Shown in pieces: positions 37,781-47,618 of a stretch of DNA of 64,000 nt; the first letter of the stretch is position 1; every line of letters starts with the position of its first letter. The notes beneath the pieces were generated by a model. The model searched no databases, was not told the origin of the DNA, and worked only from the letters and a program-made list of their open reading frames with translations. The DNA lies in the NCBI GenBank assembly GCA_040403315.1, contig JBBAKX010000008.1, positions 62,001 through 126,000 on the forward strand, in the 5' to 3' direction. A program made the position numbers and the translations under genes. This DNA is from CAMCXT01 sp040403315. GTDB lineage: Bacteria > Bacteroidota > Bacteroidia > M30B66.

Positions 37781-38884
37781 GTGTCGATCGACAACTTACA
37801 AAATCAAACAACTTCTTCATTGAAGCCGTTTCATGAACAACTCACGAAGCCCATTACTCTTTTTGGGCCTTGTAGTGCAGAATCGGAGCTACAGGTTCTA
37901 GAAACTGCCCGTCTAATTGCTGCCAACTTTCCCAACAATATCTTCCGAGCCGGCGTTTGGAAACCAAGAACACGCCCTGGATCTTTCGAAGGTGCTGGTG
38001 ATCCTGCCCTTTTGTGGCTCAAAAAAGCTGGAAAAGAAACCGGCATGCCAGTTATTACCGAAGTGGCTACTATTCAACATGTAGAAGCCTGCTTGAAAGC
38101 TGGAATTGATATGTTGTGGATTGGAGCACGAACCACAGTGAATCCATTCGCTGTTCAAGAAATTGCAGAGGCGCTCAAAGGCAGTAATGTTCCAGTTTTT
38201 GTTAAAAATCCAATCAACCCAGATCTTTCACTTTGGATCGGTGCTATCGAAAGACTGCAAAAAGTAGGTATTGACCAAGTTTTGGCCATCCACCGAGGGT
38301 TTCACTCTTTCGAAACGGATGTTTACAGATATGCTCCACGGTGGGAAATCGTGATCGATCTCAAAACCAAAATGCCCGATCTTAAAGTGATATGCGATGC
38401 AAGCCACATCTCTGGCGATCCAGTGTTGATTCCAAGTGTGGCTCAGAAAGCACTCGATCTTGATTTAGACGGTTTGATGATCGAAACACACATCAACCCA
38501 GCTGTTGCGCTGAGTGATGCCAAACAACAAATCACGCCTGCGGTGCTTCACGCTCTATATGAAGGTTTGGTTTTTCGAAATGCGGATGCGGATGACAATG
38601 ATTTTTATAGAAAATTGCTGGAATTGAGGAGTAGGGTTGACTCAACCGACGATCTTTTGCTTCAGGCCTTGGTTACCAGAATGAATTTAATCCGTCAAAT
38701 CGGAGAGTTTAAAAAAGACAAGCATTTAACGATTCTACAAATTCGCCGTTGGGAAGAAATCCTCACCAGACAAATTGCCCATGGTTCAGGTTCAGGCTTA
38801 GATGCCAGCTTTATCAAGAAATTGTATGAACTTATTCACGAGGAGTCAATAAAAATTCAAACTGAGTTGTTTAGACAAGTTTAA
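37781..38884 (+). CDS. DAHP synthase fused to chorismate mutase
   Basis: The 367-residue bifunctional enzyme makes 3-deoxy-D-arabino-heptulosonate 7-phosphate from PEP and erythrose 4-phosphate (residues about 20-265), and chorismate to prephenate (about 275-360). The first part has F-G-P-C-S-A-E-S, the metal/PEP region K-P-R-T-R-P, and E-T-H-I-N-P. The C-terminal AroQ-like helices include L-L-Q-A-L-V-T-R-M-N-L-I-R-Q-I-G-E-F-K. The start codon is a GTG at 37781 after a GAGG element; no ATG in this frame lies upstream near. The joined domains allow prephenate feedback on the pathway entry, as known for this fusion type. Confidence 0.94.
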   Translation: MSIDNLQNQTTSSLKPFHEQLTKPITLFGPCSAESELQVLETARLIAANFPNNIFRAGVWKPRTRPGSFEGAGDPALLWLKKAGKETGMPVITEVATIQHVEACLKAGIDMLWIGARTTVNPFAVQEIAEALKGSNVPVFVKNPINPDLSLWIGAIERLQKVGIDQVLAIHRGFHSFETDVYRYAPRWEIVIDLKTKMPDLKVICDASHISGDPVLIPSVAQKALDLDLDGLMIETHINPAVALSDAKQQITPAVLHALYEGLVFRNADADDNDFYRKLLELRSRVDSTDDLLLQALVTRMNLIRQIGEFKKDKHLTILQIRRWEEILTRQIAHGSGSGLDASFIKKLYELIHEESIKIQTELFRQV

Positions 38885-39036
38885 AAAGCCCCTAAACCCA
38901 GTCATATATACTTCGCGTGCGTCAATATTTTGTTTCAATACTTTTTGTTTATTTTGCCGAAAATCTTCAACAAGGATCTTCTTCTTAAAGATGACTAGAC
39001 TTCTGTAATTCAGCAGAATTTCACTTCAAAGCCAGC

Positions 39037-40527
39037 ATGCAATTTTCTCGATTCGATATTCCCTCGTTTTTTTTCAATTTAACGGTTGATGGAAGCATAG
39101 ATGAAAAAATCAACAGTTTCATCAAACCTGCTGTTGACGGTTTGGGAGAAGTGATTTTTTACAAACCTTTTGCCTCTGCGGGATTCGATATGCCGTTGGT
39201 GGTAATGTGGCTAATTCTCGGAGCCTTGTTTTTTACCTTTTACATGGGCTTTATCAATCTGCGCGGAGTAAAGCATGCAGTCGATTTGATAAAAGGCAAA
39301 TACGATAAGCCAGGAGATAAAGGAGAAGTGTCGCATTTTCAAGCTTTGGTAACAGCTCTTTCAGGAACTGTTGGCTTGGGAAATATTGCAGGTGTGGCAG
39401 TTGCGATTTCAATTGGTGGTGCTGGTGCCACATTTTGGATTATAGTTGCAGGTTTTCTGGGGATGTCGTCGAAATTCGTCGAGTGTACTTTAGGAGTTAA
39501 ATACAGAAAAATCAATGCCTTGGGAGAAGTTTCAGGTGGGCCTATGTATTATCTTTCTGAAGGCTTGAGCAAGAAAGGATTTCCGAAACTTGGGAAATTC
39601 CTCGCAGTTTTGTTTGCCATTTTATGTGTAGGAGGATCCTTCGGTGGCGGTAATATGTTTCAGGCAAACCAATCATTTGCTCAGTTGGCGAATGTGTTTC
39701 CGGTGTTCAATGGTTTTGGGTTCGTTTACGGTATTTTCCTAGCGCTTTTAGTTGGAATTGTTATCATCGGCGGAATTAAGAAAATTGCTAGTATAACCGA
39801 CAAGATGGTGCCTTTTATGGTTGGTTTATATGTTTTGACTAGTTTGTTTATAATCTTGATGAATATCCAAAATATTGGAGCCGCATTTTCGTCAATCTTC
39901 AATGGAGCCTTTACGGCAGATGGAATTTCGGGTGGGGTTGTAGGTGTATTGATTGTAGGCTTTAAACGTGCCGCATTTTCTAATGAAGCCGGTGTTGGAT
40001 CTGCAGCTATTGCACACTCAGCAGTGAAAACAGATCATCCAATATCCGAAGGAATTGTTTCACTATTAGAACCATTTGTAGATACTATAGTGGTTTGTAC
40101 CATGACTGCTTTAGTACTTGTATTTACTGGATTTGCAACGGATACAAACGGAATGGAAGGGTCGGCCTTAACTTCCGCAGCGTTTAGCAGCGTAGTGCCT
40201 TGGTTCAAGTATATTTTACTTATCACCATTGTTCTTTTTGCCTTTTCAACCATGATTTCTTGGTCATATTATGGCATGAAAGCCTTCACGTTTCTTTTTG
40301 GCAACAACCGTAAAATGGAAAATCTCTACAAGCTTATTTTTCTTGGCTTTGTTGTAATTGGCTCTTCAGCAAGTTTGAGCGCTGTAATCGATTTTTCAGA
40401 CATGATGATTCTCGCAATGGGATTCCCGAATATTCTTGGATTGTATTTCATGGCTGGTGAAGTAAAGGCCGACTTGAAAAGTTATTTTGCCAAATTAAAA
40501 TCTGGTGAAATTGCTCGCCACAAATAG
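39037..40527 (+). CDS. Alanine/glycine:cation symporter (AGCS family)
   Basis: This 496-residue inner-membrane transporter has about ten to eleven hydrophobic helices and AGCS signatures: A-L-V-T-A-L-S-G-T-V-G-L-G-N-I-A-G-V near residue 105, and G-F-K-R-A-A-F-S-N-E-A-G-V-G-S-A near 315. Members couple Na+ or H+ entry to uptake of alanine, glycine or serine. The N-terminus is an extra 55 residues before the first strong helix. Its position near an APC permease suggests an amino-acid uptake cluster, though there is no shared promoter evident. Confidence 0.95.
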   Translation: MQFSRFDIPSFFFNLTVDGSIDEKINSFIKPAVDGLGEVIFYKPFASAGFDMPLVVMWLILGALFFTFYMGFINLRGVKHAVDLIKGKYDKPGDKGEVSHFQALVTALSGTVGLGNIAGVAVAISIGGAGATFWIIVAGFLGMSSKFVECTLGVKYRKINALGEVSGGPMYYLSEGLSKKGFPKLGKFLAVLFAILCVGGSFGGGNMFQANQSFAQLANVFPVFNGFGFVYGIFLALLVGIVIIGGIKKIASITDKMVPFMVGLYVLTSLFIILMNIQNIGAAFSSIFNGAFTADGISGGVVGVLIVGFKRAAFSNEAGVGSAAIAHSAVKTDHPISEGIVSLLEPFVDTIVVCTMTALVLVFTGFATDTNGMEGSALTSAAFSSVVPWFKYILLITIVLFAFSTMISWSYYGMKAFTFLFGNNRKMENLYKLIFLGFVVIGSSASLSAVIDFSDMMILAMGFPNILGLYFMAGEVKADLKSYFAKLKSGEIARHK

Positions 40528-40638
40528 TTAAACCTCCAGCAAAATAGTCCCAAACTTGATTAGTTGAAAATTAAGGTGTAACACTGTAATTGAAAATTTA
40601 TATTTTCGGTCGCTCAAAAATCGAGTTACACGAAAACT

Positions 40639-42294
40639 ATGTCTTCAAACAGATCCATTTGGCGAAGAAAACCTATCGCAGCTTACGAGGCCGATATCCA
40701 AAAAAGTGAACTCAAAAGAGTGTTAACCCGCTGGGGATTAACTTCACTCGGAATCGGAGCAATCATAGGTGGAGGTATTTTTACCCTAACCGGCATTGCT
40801 GCCAATCAATTTGCAGGTCCAGCACTTGCAATCTCTTTTATTATTGCTGGTGTTGGATGTTTGTTTGCTTCACTTTGTTATGCAGAGTTCGCCTCAGTTT
40901 TACCAGTTGAAGGTTCAGCTTACGCTTACGCTTATGGCACTGTAGGCGAATTGTTTGCTTGGTTTATCGGATGGAATTTGGTGCTCGAATACATGATGGG
41001 TGCCACAACTGTTGCAGTAAGTTGGAGTGGGTACTTCTTAAAGCTAATGGACTTGATAGATGTGCATATACCGCTGTATCTCAGCATGGATTATGCATCC
41101 GCCAAAGCAGAATTAGCAAAAGCTGCCGGAATCACTGCAATTCAAGATTATTTGAAGACCTTAGGAAGTGTTGTGCCAGACTTGGCATCAATGAAATCTG
41201 CACTCGCTTCTACACCTGCACACGATTTAGTGAAAGACGCAAAAGTGATTACAGATGCAACAGTACTGGCAAAAGGAGCGAATTTAACCGAATTGGCGAA
41301 ACACTATTCATCTATTTCACTGCCTGGTTGGTCAATCAACTTGCCAGCAATGGTTGTAACCTGGTTAGTAACAGCCGTGTTGGTAAAGGGTATAAAGGAA
41401 GCTGCATCAACCAACAACTTGATTGTAATTTTAAAAGTTGCAGTAGTATTGTTCGTTATCGTGATTGGTTTTTTCTATGTAAATACCGACAATTGGACCC
41501 CATTTGTTCCTGAACAAATATTTGACGCCAAAGGAGATTCCCATTTTGGATGGTCGGGCGTTGTAACAGCCGCTACGATTGTTTTCTTCGCATATATTGG
41601 TTTTGATGCGGTATCCACTCAAGCAGGTGAAGCAATTAATCCCAAAAAGGATGTTCCATTTGCCATTATTGCTTCATTGATCATTTGCACCATATTATAC
41701 ATATTGGTGTCATTTGTCTTGACTGGAATGGTGAATTATACCATGCTCGACTTAAGAGCGCCAGTTGCATCAGCTTTTTCAGGCGTTGGGCTCGATTGGG
41801 CAGTATACCTTATAACGATTGCCGCAACTGCAGGTTTGTTTTCTGTGATGTTGGTGATGATGTTAGGTCAAACCCGAATTTTTCTTGGAATGGCAAAAGA
41901 TGGTTTATTGCCACACAGCCTTTTTGGGAAAATTCATCCGAAGTATAAGACTCCATACAGAAGTACCATTTTCGTAGGTTTAATTGTGTCTGTAGTAGGA
42001 GCAACAACGCCGATAAACGCAGTTTCTGAAATGTGCTCAATGGGAACGTTATTGGCATTCGCTATGGTATGTGGAGCTGTGTGGTTACTCAGAGTCAAGG
42101 AGCCGAATCTTGAACGGCCATATCGAACACCATGGCTGCCTGTGGTTGCCACTTTGGGCATGGCTTTCAATTTCTTTTTAATGACTCAAGTGCGTGAGCA
42201 CACATGGATGGCATTTATTATCTGGGGAAGTATAGGTGTGCTGGTTTATTTTCTTTATAGTCGCCGTCATTCAAAACTAAATCAAGCTGAGTAA
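40639..42294 (+). CDS. APC superfamily amino acid permease
   Basis: The 551-residue protein has 12 or more membrane segments. Its N-terminal part L-T-S-L-G-I-G-A-I-I-G-G-G-I-F-T-L-T-G is the APC/CAT substrate-binding helix 1 motif. Other signatures are A-Y-A-Y-G-T-V-G-E-L-F-A-W and F-F-A-Y-I-G-F-D-A-V-S. A long, hydrophilic loop near residues 150-230 is odd compared with shorter permeases. It resembles the cationic amino-acid transporter group, but substrate specificity cannot be seen. Its gene starts 111 bases after the AGCS gene. Confidence 0.93.
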   Translation: MSSNRSIWRRKPIAAYEADIQKSELKRVLTRWGLTSLGIGAIIGGGIFTLTGIAANQFAGPALAISFIIAGVGCLFASLCYAEFASVLPVEGSAYAYAYGTVGELFAWFIGWNLVLEYMMGATTVAVSWSGYFLKLMDLIDVHIPLYLSMDYASAKAELAKAAGITAIQDYLKTLGSVVPDLASMKSALASTPAHDLVKDAKVITDATVLAKGANLTELAKHYSSISLPGWSINLPAMVVTWLVTAVLVKGIKEAASTNNLIVILKVAVVLFVIVIGFFYVNTDNWTPFVPEQIFDAKGDSHFGWSGVVTAATIVFFAYIGFDAVSTQAGEAINPKKDVPFAIIASLIICTILYILVSFVLTGMVNYTMLDLRAPVASAFSGVGLDWAVYLITIAATAGLFSVMLVMMLGQTRIFLGMAKDGLLPHSLFGKIHPKYKTPYRSTIFVGLIVSVVGATTPINAVSEMCSMGTLLAFAMVCGAVWLLRVKEPNLERPYRTPWLPVVATLGMAFNFFLMTQVREHTWMAFIIWGSIGVLVYFLYSRRHSKLNQAE

Positions 42295-42385
42295 TTCGTA
42301 AGTTTATAAAATAGCGTGCCTGAATTAATTTAATCGATTGATTATCAGTGTGCTATTTATTCCTCTGTATTTTTCGATGTAAGAA

Positions 42386-42419
42386 TTTTGATAGTAATGT
42401 AAAATTTAGCATACTTTTG
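42386..42419 (+). promoter_or_regulatory. Promoter for the first array gene
   Basis: TTTTG (42386-42390), 21 bases, TACTTTTG (42412-42419). This is a full match to the Bacteroidota consensus. The predicted start near 42425 gives a leader of about 165 bases, much longer than those of the fourth and fifth genes of the array. Confidence 0.65.
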
Positions 42420-42592
42420 CCTAAGATTCTTAGCAAGACCGTAAACGTTCTAACAATTCATTGGATTGATTACATTTTAAACAGCTGATTATTAGTTTGT
42501 AAGCGTTTTTCTTTGAATGTTAATCTTACACATGTAACTGAATAACTATAACTGTCGTACCAAGAACTAAAAACTGAACCTAATCAATCATT

Positions 42593-44929
42593 ATGAAAAA
42601 CAGAAACTCTATGAAAATCGCTGGCCTTGCACTGTTTTCAGTGCTTAATATTGCCAACGCTGCTTCCCAGGCTCAGCCGTGTGGAAGCAACCTTATTACT
42701 AATGGTGATTTTGAAGCCGGGTTCACCGGATTTGCTTCAGGATACACTTTTGTAACAGATGGCCCTGGAACGGGAGAAATGATTCCAGAAAACACTTGTG
42801 GTGTTGATGTAAATGTTTCTGCTTACCATCCAACTATCACAGGTGTTGGCCGCTCAGGAAAATTCCTGATGGTAAACGGTAACACAGCTAGCATCAAAAC
42901 AGCATGGTCGCAAGATGTAAATGTTGTAGCTGGTAAGACTTACAATTTCTCTGCATTCGCTCAACGTTTAGCTGGTGGTAACCAAGCTATTCTTCGTTTT
43001 TCAGTTGGTTCAGATCTTTTTGCTACATATTCTCCTGCAGCTGCTGGTTGGAATGAAGTAACAGGCGTTTATTCAGCCACTACAACAGGAACAATTACGC
43101 TTTCAATCGTTGATGCTAATCTCGCAGCAGCAAGCAATGATTTCGGAATCGACGATATCAGCTTTACTCAAGTTTGCGACGAAGTGCCTGCAGGTTGTTT
43201 TGGAACAGACGTTTACTCATTCTCACAAGGTCTTACCCGTTTGGGAACTGCAGTAAATACTGAGCGTTCTAATCCTGAAAATGCAGTTGGTGCACCAAAC
43301 GGACAGAACCCTGCTATTTACGCTCCAGTTCAAAATTTCTTCTCTTTAGGCCTTGGCGGAAACATCGTTATTGCATTTGAAACTCCAATCGCTAACGGTG
43401 ATGGAGCTGACGTTAAGATTTGGGAATCTTCTGCAAGTGTTAACGGAGAGCGTGCACTCATCGAAGTATCTCAAGACGGTATTGGTTATGTTCCAGTTGG
43501 CGAAATTGCTCAAACTGGTTCAATTTCAATTCCAGAAGGAATGGATTACATTTTCTACGTGAAAATTACTGATACTACTCCTGTTGCTTCAGCGGGTAAC
43601 AGCCAAGTTGCTGATGGTTATGATGTTGATGCTGTTGAGTGTCTTAACGGAGCTTACACTGGAAACCTAATCAATAGCTGCTATGCTAATGAAGTTGTTT
43701 CTTTCAACCAGAAGAAACGCAATGATGGTACTTTTGTAACTGCTTCACGTTCAAACCCTGCAAAAGCATTGGGATTGCCTGAAGGAAACGATACTGAAAA
43801 CTTCGTATCGCTTGGCTTCGGTGGTGATATCACTTTGAAATTTGGAAGCGCAATTAAAAACGGAGATGGTAATGATGTTCGTGTGGTAGAAACTACTTTC
43901 GGAGGAATCGGTTGTAACCGTTACCCAGAAACGATCAACGTATTTGCTTCACAAGACGGTTGTAATTTTGTATTCCTTGGCGAAGGTTGTCAAGATACTG
44001 ATTTCGATCTTGGTTCACTTGCATGGGCACAATACATCAAAATTGTAGATGTTAGTCCAGTTGACGGTGCTTACCAAGGAACGCAAGTAGCAGATGCTTA
44101 CGATGTTGATGGTATCCTTTGTTTGAATGGTTATGAAGAAAATCCAGTTCTTGCTGAAATTCCAGTTGGAGCTTCAGATGTAATTACATACGAACCAGGC
44201 GACCGTAAAAACGGTACTCCTGTAACCGCAGCTCGTACAAATCCAGATAACGCTTTAGGTGCACCACAAGGTACAGATGTAATCAATTTCGTGTCTCTTG
44301 GTTTCGGTGGAAATTTGGTAGTGAAATATGACTACGTAATTTTCGACAATCCATTGGCTAACGATCTTCGTGTAACTGAAACAACTTTCAACAATCCTTC
44401 TTGCGCTTCTTACCCAGAAACTGCAGAAATCGAAGGTTCACTTGATGGTAATACTTGGATTTTTCTTGGTACTATTTGTTTAGACGGAGAAATTGATATC
44501 AACGCAGCTGGTTCTATCCAATACCTTCGCATCACTGACCACACACCAGCATCTTCTTTCAATGGTTCTGCGGATGGATATGATGTTGACGGTATCGTTG
44601 TAATCAACCAAAACTGTTCAACACAGTCTAATGATTCTCGTTTCGCTGACAATGTAAACACACCTGATGAAGTTGCTTCAATCGACGTGTTCCCTAATCC
44701 ATTCCAAAACGAAATCAACCTTGTTATCGGAACTGGCGCTCAAGACAACTCTGCAACAATCGTTGTGAGTAACTACCTTGGTCAACAAGTTTCAATTGAG
44801 AAATTGAACGTTGCTTCTTCAAGCACTGTAAATCACATGATCAACATGTCAGCTTTCACTAGTGGCATCTATTTCATCTCTGTAGAAACTAACTCTACTA
44901 AAGAAGAGATTAAAGTGGTTAAGCAATAA
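42593..44929 (+). CDS. T9SS surface protein, array member 1 (three repeat domains)
   Basis: The 778-residue preprotein has a signal peptide ending A-N-A-A-S-Q-A-Q. Residues about 30-200 are a CBM-like galactose-binding domain (N-L-I-T-N-G-D-F-E, ending D-D-I-S-F). Then come three copies (about 202-353, 363-515, 529-685) of a domain with core S-L-G-F-G-G-x-(I/L), a C-x-x-Y-P-E loop, and a closing A-D-G-Y-D-V-D-G-I. The first copy is the most diverged. The last 80 residues are a T9SS type A sorting domain (V-F-P-N-P-F). The repeated domain resembles a secreted-protein domain known in several phyla (pattern S-L-G-F-G-G ... G-F-D-L-D). The function is unknown. Confidence 0.9.
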   Translation: MKNRNSMKIAGLALFSVLNIANAASQAQPCGSNLITNGDFEAGFTGFASGYTFVTDGPGTGEMIPENTCGVDVNVSAYHPTITGVGRSGKFLMVNGNTASIKTAWSQDVNVVAGKTYNFSAFAQRLAGGNQAILRFSVGSDLFATYSPAAAGWNEVTGVYSATTTGTITLSIVDANLAAASNDFGIDDISFTQVCDEVPAGCFGTDVYSFSQGLTRLGTAVNTERSNPENAVGAPNGQNPAIYAPVQNFFSLGLGGNIVIAFETPIANGDGADVKIWESSASVNGERALIEVSQDGIGYVPVGEIAQTGSISIPEGMDYIFYVKITDTTPVASAGNSQVADGYDVDAVECLNGAYTGNLINSCYANEVVSFNQKKRNDGTFVTASRSNPAKALGLPEGNDTENFVSLGFGGDITLKFGSAIKNGDGNDVRVVETTFGGIGCNRYPETINVFASQDGCNFVFLGEGCQDTDFDLGSLAWAQYIKIVDVSPVDGAYQGTQVADAYDVDGILCLNGYEENPVLAEIPVGASDVITYEPGDRKNGTPVTAARTNPDNALGAPQGTDVINFVSLGFGGNLVVKYDYVIFDNPLANDLRVTETTFNNPSCASYPETAEIEGSLDGNTWIFLGTICLDGEIDINAAGSIQYLRITDHTPASSFNGSADGYDVDGIVVINQNCSTQSNDSRFADNVNTPDEVASIDVFPNPFQNEINLVIGTGAQDNSATIVVSNYLGQQVSIEKLNVASSSTVNHMINMSAFTSGIYFISVETNSTKEEIKVVKQ

Positions 44930-44948
44930 GCTAAACACAAATTGTTTT

Positions 44949-44981
44949 AAAACGGCTGCCCAAAAGGCAGCCGTTTTTTTT
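44949..44981 (+). terminator. Intrinsic terminator after array member 1
   Basis: AAAACGGCTGCC and GGCAGCCGTTTT form a 12-bp stem followed by a T-run, 19 bases after the stop codon. Confidence 0.9.
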
Positions 44982-45106
44982 GTAAGATATCGGCTTGGTA
45001 TTGACTAAATTCATAAGGGTTATGCCTTATTTGTTGAAATGTTACATCAGATTCGCTTTGTAAATGAAGAGTTTACAGATCGTAAATCGCTATTGATTAA
45101 GCAACT

Positions 45107-45139
45107 GTGTTTTTATAATCAAAGAAAATCTTACATTTG
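45107..45139 (+). promoter_or_regulatory. Candidate promoter for array member 2
   Basis: TACATTTG (45132-45139) is an exact TAnnTTTG box. The T-rich TGTTTTT near 45107-45113 is a partial -33 element. Leader length to the ATG at 45196 would be about 50 bases. Confidence 0.5.
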
Positions 45140-45195
45140 CAACCAATTGTAAACGATCTACGTTAACAGTCGATAAATAACCTAACTTTTTGAAA

Positions 45196-47370
45196 ATGAA
45201 AAACCTTTTCACAGTTATCGGATTAGCACTTTTCGCTGCTTTGAATTTCGGAAATGTTGAGCGTTCGAATGCAAATGCATTTCAACAAACTCAAAATGAA
45301 GTAGCTCCATCGGGCTATTTAAATTTAACATCAATGTGTTCTAATGATCCAGCAGATACACGCGTATGGAGAGTTAGAAATTACACAAATGCCCCAGTTA
45401 GTTACACTTGGGATGTTTACAATGCAGGTCAAAATGGATCTGGTGTTGCACAGCCTGGTGATAGCTTCTTCGAAACTGTCACTGTTCCTGGTTCACCAAA
45501 TACAACCCGTATTTTTTGGACAGTTGAAGGTACAACATTCCAAAAAGTAAAAGCTTCAGGTGGAGCGCAGTGTGCAACGCCTCCTCCAGTAGTTCCTTGC
45601 GGAACAGAATTAATCGTAAATGGTAATTTCGAAGGCGGAAACACAGGATTCACTTCAGGTTACACTTACAAAGTTGATGGAGCTGCGAACAACGAATTGA
45701 TACTAGAGAGCACTTATGGTGTTGGTCCAAACGTCGCCACTTACCATCCACAATTGGTAGGAACTGGCCGTTCTGGTAACTACATGATGGTTAACGGTAA
45801 CACACTTTCAACGCTTACTGTTTGGAGTCAGAATGTTAATGTTGTAGCTGGAAAGAATTACGCTTTCAAAGCATATGCTCAAAATACATTTGCTGTTTCT
45901 CCTGCTGTTCTTCGTGTATATGCTGGTGCTGAATTGTTGGGCACATTCTCACCTGAAGGTCTTACTTCTTGGACAGAGTTTACTTCAACATTCACTGCTT
46001 CTTCAACAGGTTCAATCGAATTGAGAATCGTTGACTCTAACCTGTCTAAAACAGGAAATGACTTTGGCCTGGATGATCTTAGCCTAATTGAAGTTTGTCC
46101 TGAATTGCCAACTTCTTGTTATGCTGAACAAGTAATCAGCTTTACTCAAGGGAATAAATATGATGGTATCTCTCCAGTTGATGCTGGACGTTCAATCCCT
46201 ACAAAAGCTTTAGGCGTTCCAGAAGCAAACGATTCTGAAAACTTCGTATCTCTTGGTTTTGGTGGTCAAATCACTTTGAAATTCGGTAGTGCAATTAAAA
46301 ATGGCGAAGGCAATGATGTTCGTGTTGTAGAAAGCACATTTGGAAACATCGGTTGTAACCGTTACCCAGAAACTATCCGCGCATTTGCTTCTCAAGATGG
46401 TTGTAACTTTGTATTCATCGGAGAAGGTTGCCAAGACACAGATTTCGATCTTGGAATGCTTGCTTGGGCTCAATACATCAAATTGGTTGACGTTAGTCCA
46501 TTAAAAGCTGCTTATCAAGGAACTCCAAACGGAGATGCTTACGATGTTGACGGAATTATGTGTTTGAATGGTTACGAAGCTAATCCAGTTCTTGCTCCAG
46601 CTGTAGTTGGTGCAAGTGAAGTAATTTCATACGAACCAGAACCTCGTAAAAACGGAACTCCAGTTCCTCCTGCTCGTGCAAATGAAAACAATGCACTAGG
46701 AAATCCTGAAGGATCAAACGTTGTGAACTTTGTATCGCTTGGATTTGGTGGTAACATCGTTCTTAAATTCAAATATGTAATTTTTGATACTCCAGGAAAC
46801 GATCTTCAAATTGTTGAAACATCATATGGCAATCCTTCTTGCGCTTCTTACCCAGAAACAGCTATAATCGAAGGTTCATTTGATAACGTTACTTGGGTTA
46901 ACCTTGGAACAATTTGTCAAGATGGTGCAATTGATATTGCAGCAGCGGGAGCAATTCAATATGTTCGTATTACAGACCACTCTTCACCAAATTCTTTCTC
47001 TGGTTCAGCTGATGGTTACGATGTTGATGGTGTAGTAATCCTTAACAATTCTTGCGAAACAGCTTCAAACACAACTGCTCGTTGGGCTGATAACACAACA
47101 ACTGCAAATGAAGTTACTAGTGCAGAAGTTTATCCAAACCCTTTCAGCGATAACTTGAATCTAGTTATCTCTACTGGAGATTTAGACAATACTGCAACTG
47201 TAACAGTTACAAACTACCTTGGAAAAGTAATTTCTTCTGAGCGTTTGAATGTTACTGCATCTTCTTCGATTCAACATTCAATGAATGTATCTGACCTTTC
47301 AAGAGGCGTTTACTTCATCTCTGTAGAAACGAATACAACTAAAGAAGTATTGAAAGTAGTTAAGCAATAA
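45196..47370 (+). CDS. T9SS surface protein, array member 2
   Basis: The ATG at 45196 is preceded by an in-frame TTG at 45190; the ATG is preferred. The 724-residue preprotein has a signal peptide, an N-terminal domain (about 40-125: T-S-M-C-S-N-D-P, W-R-V-R-N-Y, and W-D-V-Y) shared with member 3, a CBM-like domain (about 135-302) shared with member 1, two repeat domains (about 308-462 and 472-625), and a T9SS tail (about 645-724). Its first repeat domain is nearly the same as the middle one of member 1, suggesting recent duplication. No enzyme motif is visible. Confidence 0.9.
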   Translation: MKNLFTVIGLALFAALNFGNVERSNANAFQQTQNEVAPSGYLNLTSMCSNDPADTRVWRVRNYTNAPVSYTWDVYNAGQNGSGVAQPGDSFFETVTVPGSPNTTRIFWTVEGTTFQKVKASGGAQCATPPPVVPCGTELIVNGNFEGGNTGFTSGYTYKVDGAANNELILESTYGVGPNVATYHPQLVGTGRSGNYMMVNGNTLSTLTVWSQNVNVVAGKNYAFKAYAQNTFAVSPAVLRVYAGAELLGTFSPEGLTSWTEFTSTFTASSTGSIELRIVDSNLSKTGNDFGLDDLSLIEVCPELPTSCYAEQVISFTQGNKYDGISPVDAGRSIPTKALGVPEANDSENFVSLGFGGQITLKFGSAIKNGEGNDVRVVESTFGNIGCNRYPETIRAFASQDGCNFVFIGEGCQDTDFDLGMLAWAQYIKLVDVSPLKAAYQGTPNGDAYDVDGIMCLNGYEANPVLAPAVVGASEVISYEPEPRKNGTPVPPARANENNALGNPEGSNVVNFVSLGFGGNIVLKFKYVIFDTPGNDLQIVETSYGNPSCASYPETAIIEGSFDNVTWVNLGTICQDGAIDIAAAGAIQYVRITDHSSPNSFSGSADGYDVDGVVILNNSCETASNTTARWADNTTTANEVTSAEVYPNPFSDNLNLVISTGDLDNTATVTVTNYLGKVISSERLNVTASSSIQHSMNVSDLSRGVYFISVETNTTKEVLKVVKQ

Positions 47371-47393
47371 GCTTTCTTCCTAAATACATCTTG

Positions 47394-47435
47394 GTTAGCC
47401 TCGCTCCGATTTTTCGGGGCGGGGCTAACTTTTTT
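47394..47435 (+). terminator. Intrinsic terminator after array member 2
   Basis: GTTAGCCTCGCTCCGA and TCGGGGCGGGGCTAAC form a 16-bp stem with G-T pairs, followed by a T-run. Confidence 0.85.
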
Positions 47436-47618
47436 CAGATAGTTCTTACATGCATGTTTCAATTGCTCTTTTTTCCAATTCGCTTATCCAGTAAACGATT
47501 GGCTGATTTTTCATGGGGATTTATTAAAATCTTACTTCAATGAAACTCTCTTCAATGAAACACTAATTCATTGTATTCGTCTGATGTTGGGTATTGAATA
47601 AGCTAAATAAAGTACCTG

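Noticed and set aside
40959..41513. 184-codon plus-strand frame inside the APC permease
   Set aside because: A cysteine- and arginine-rich shadow of an intact permease.
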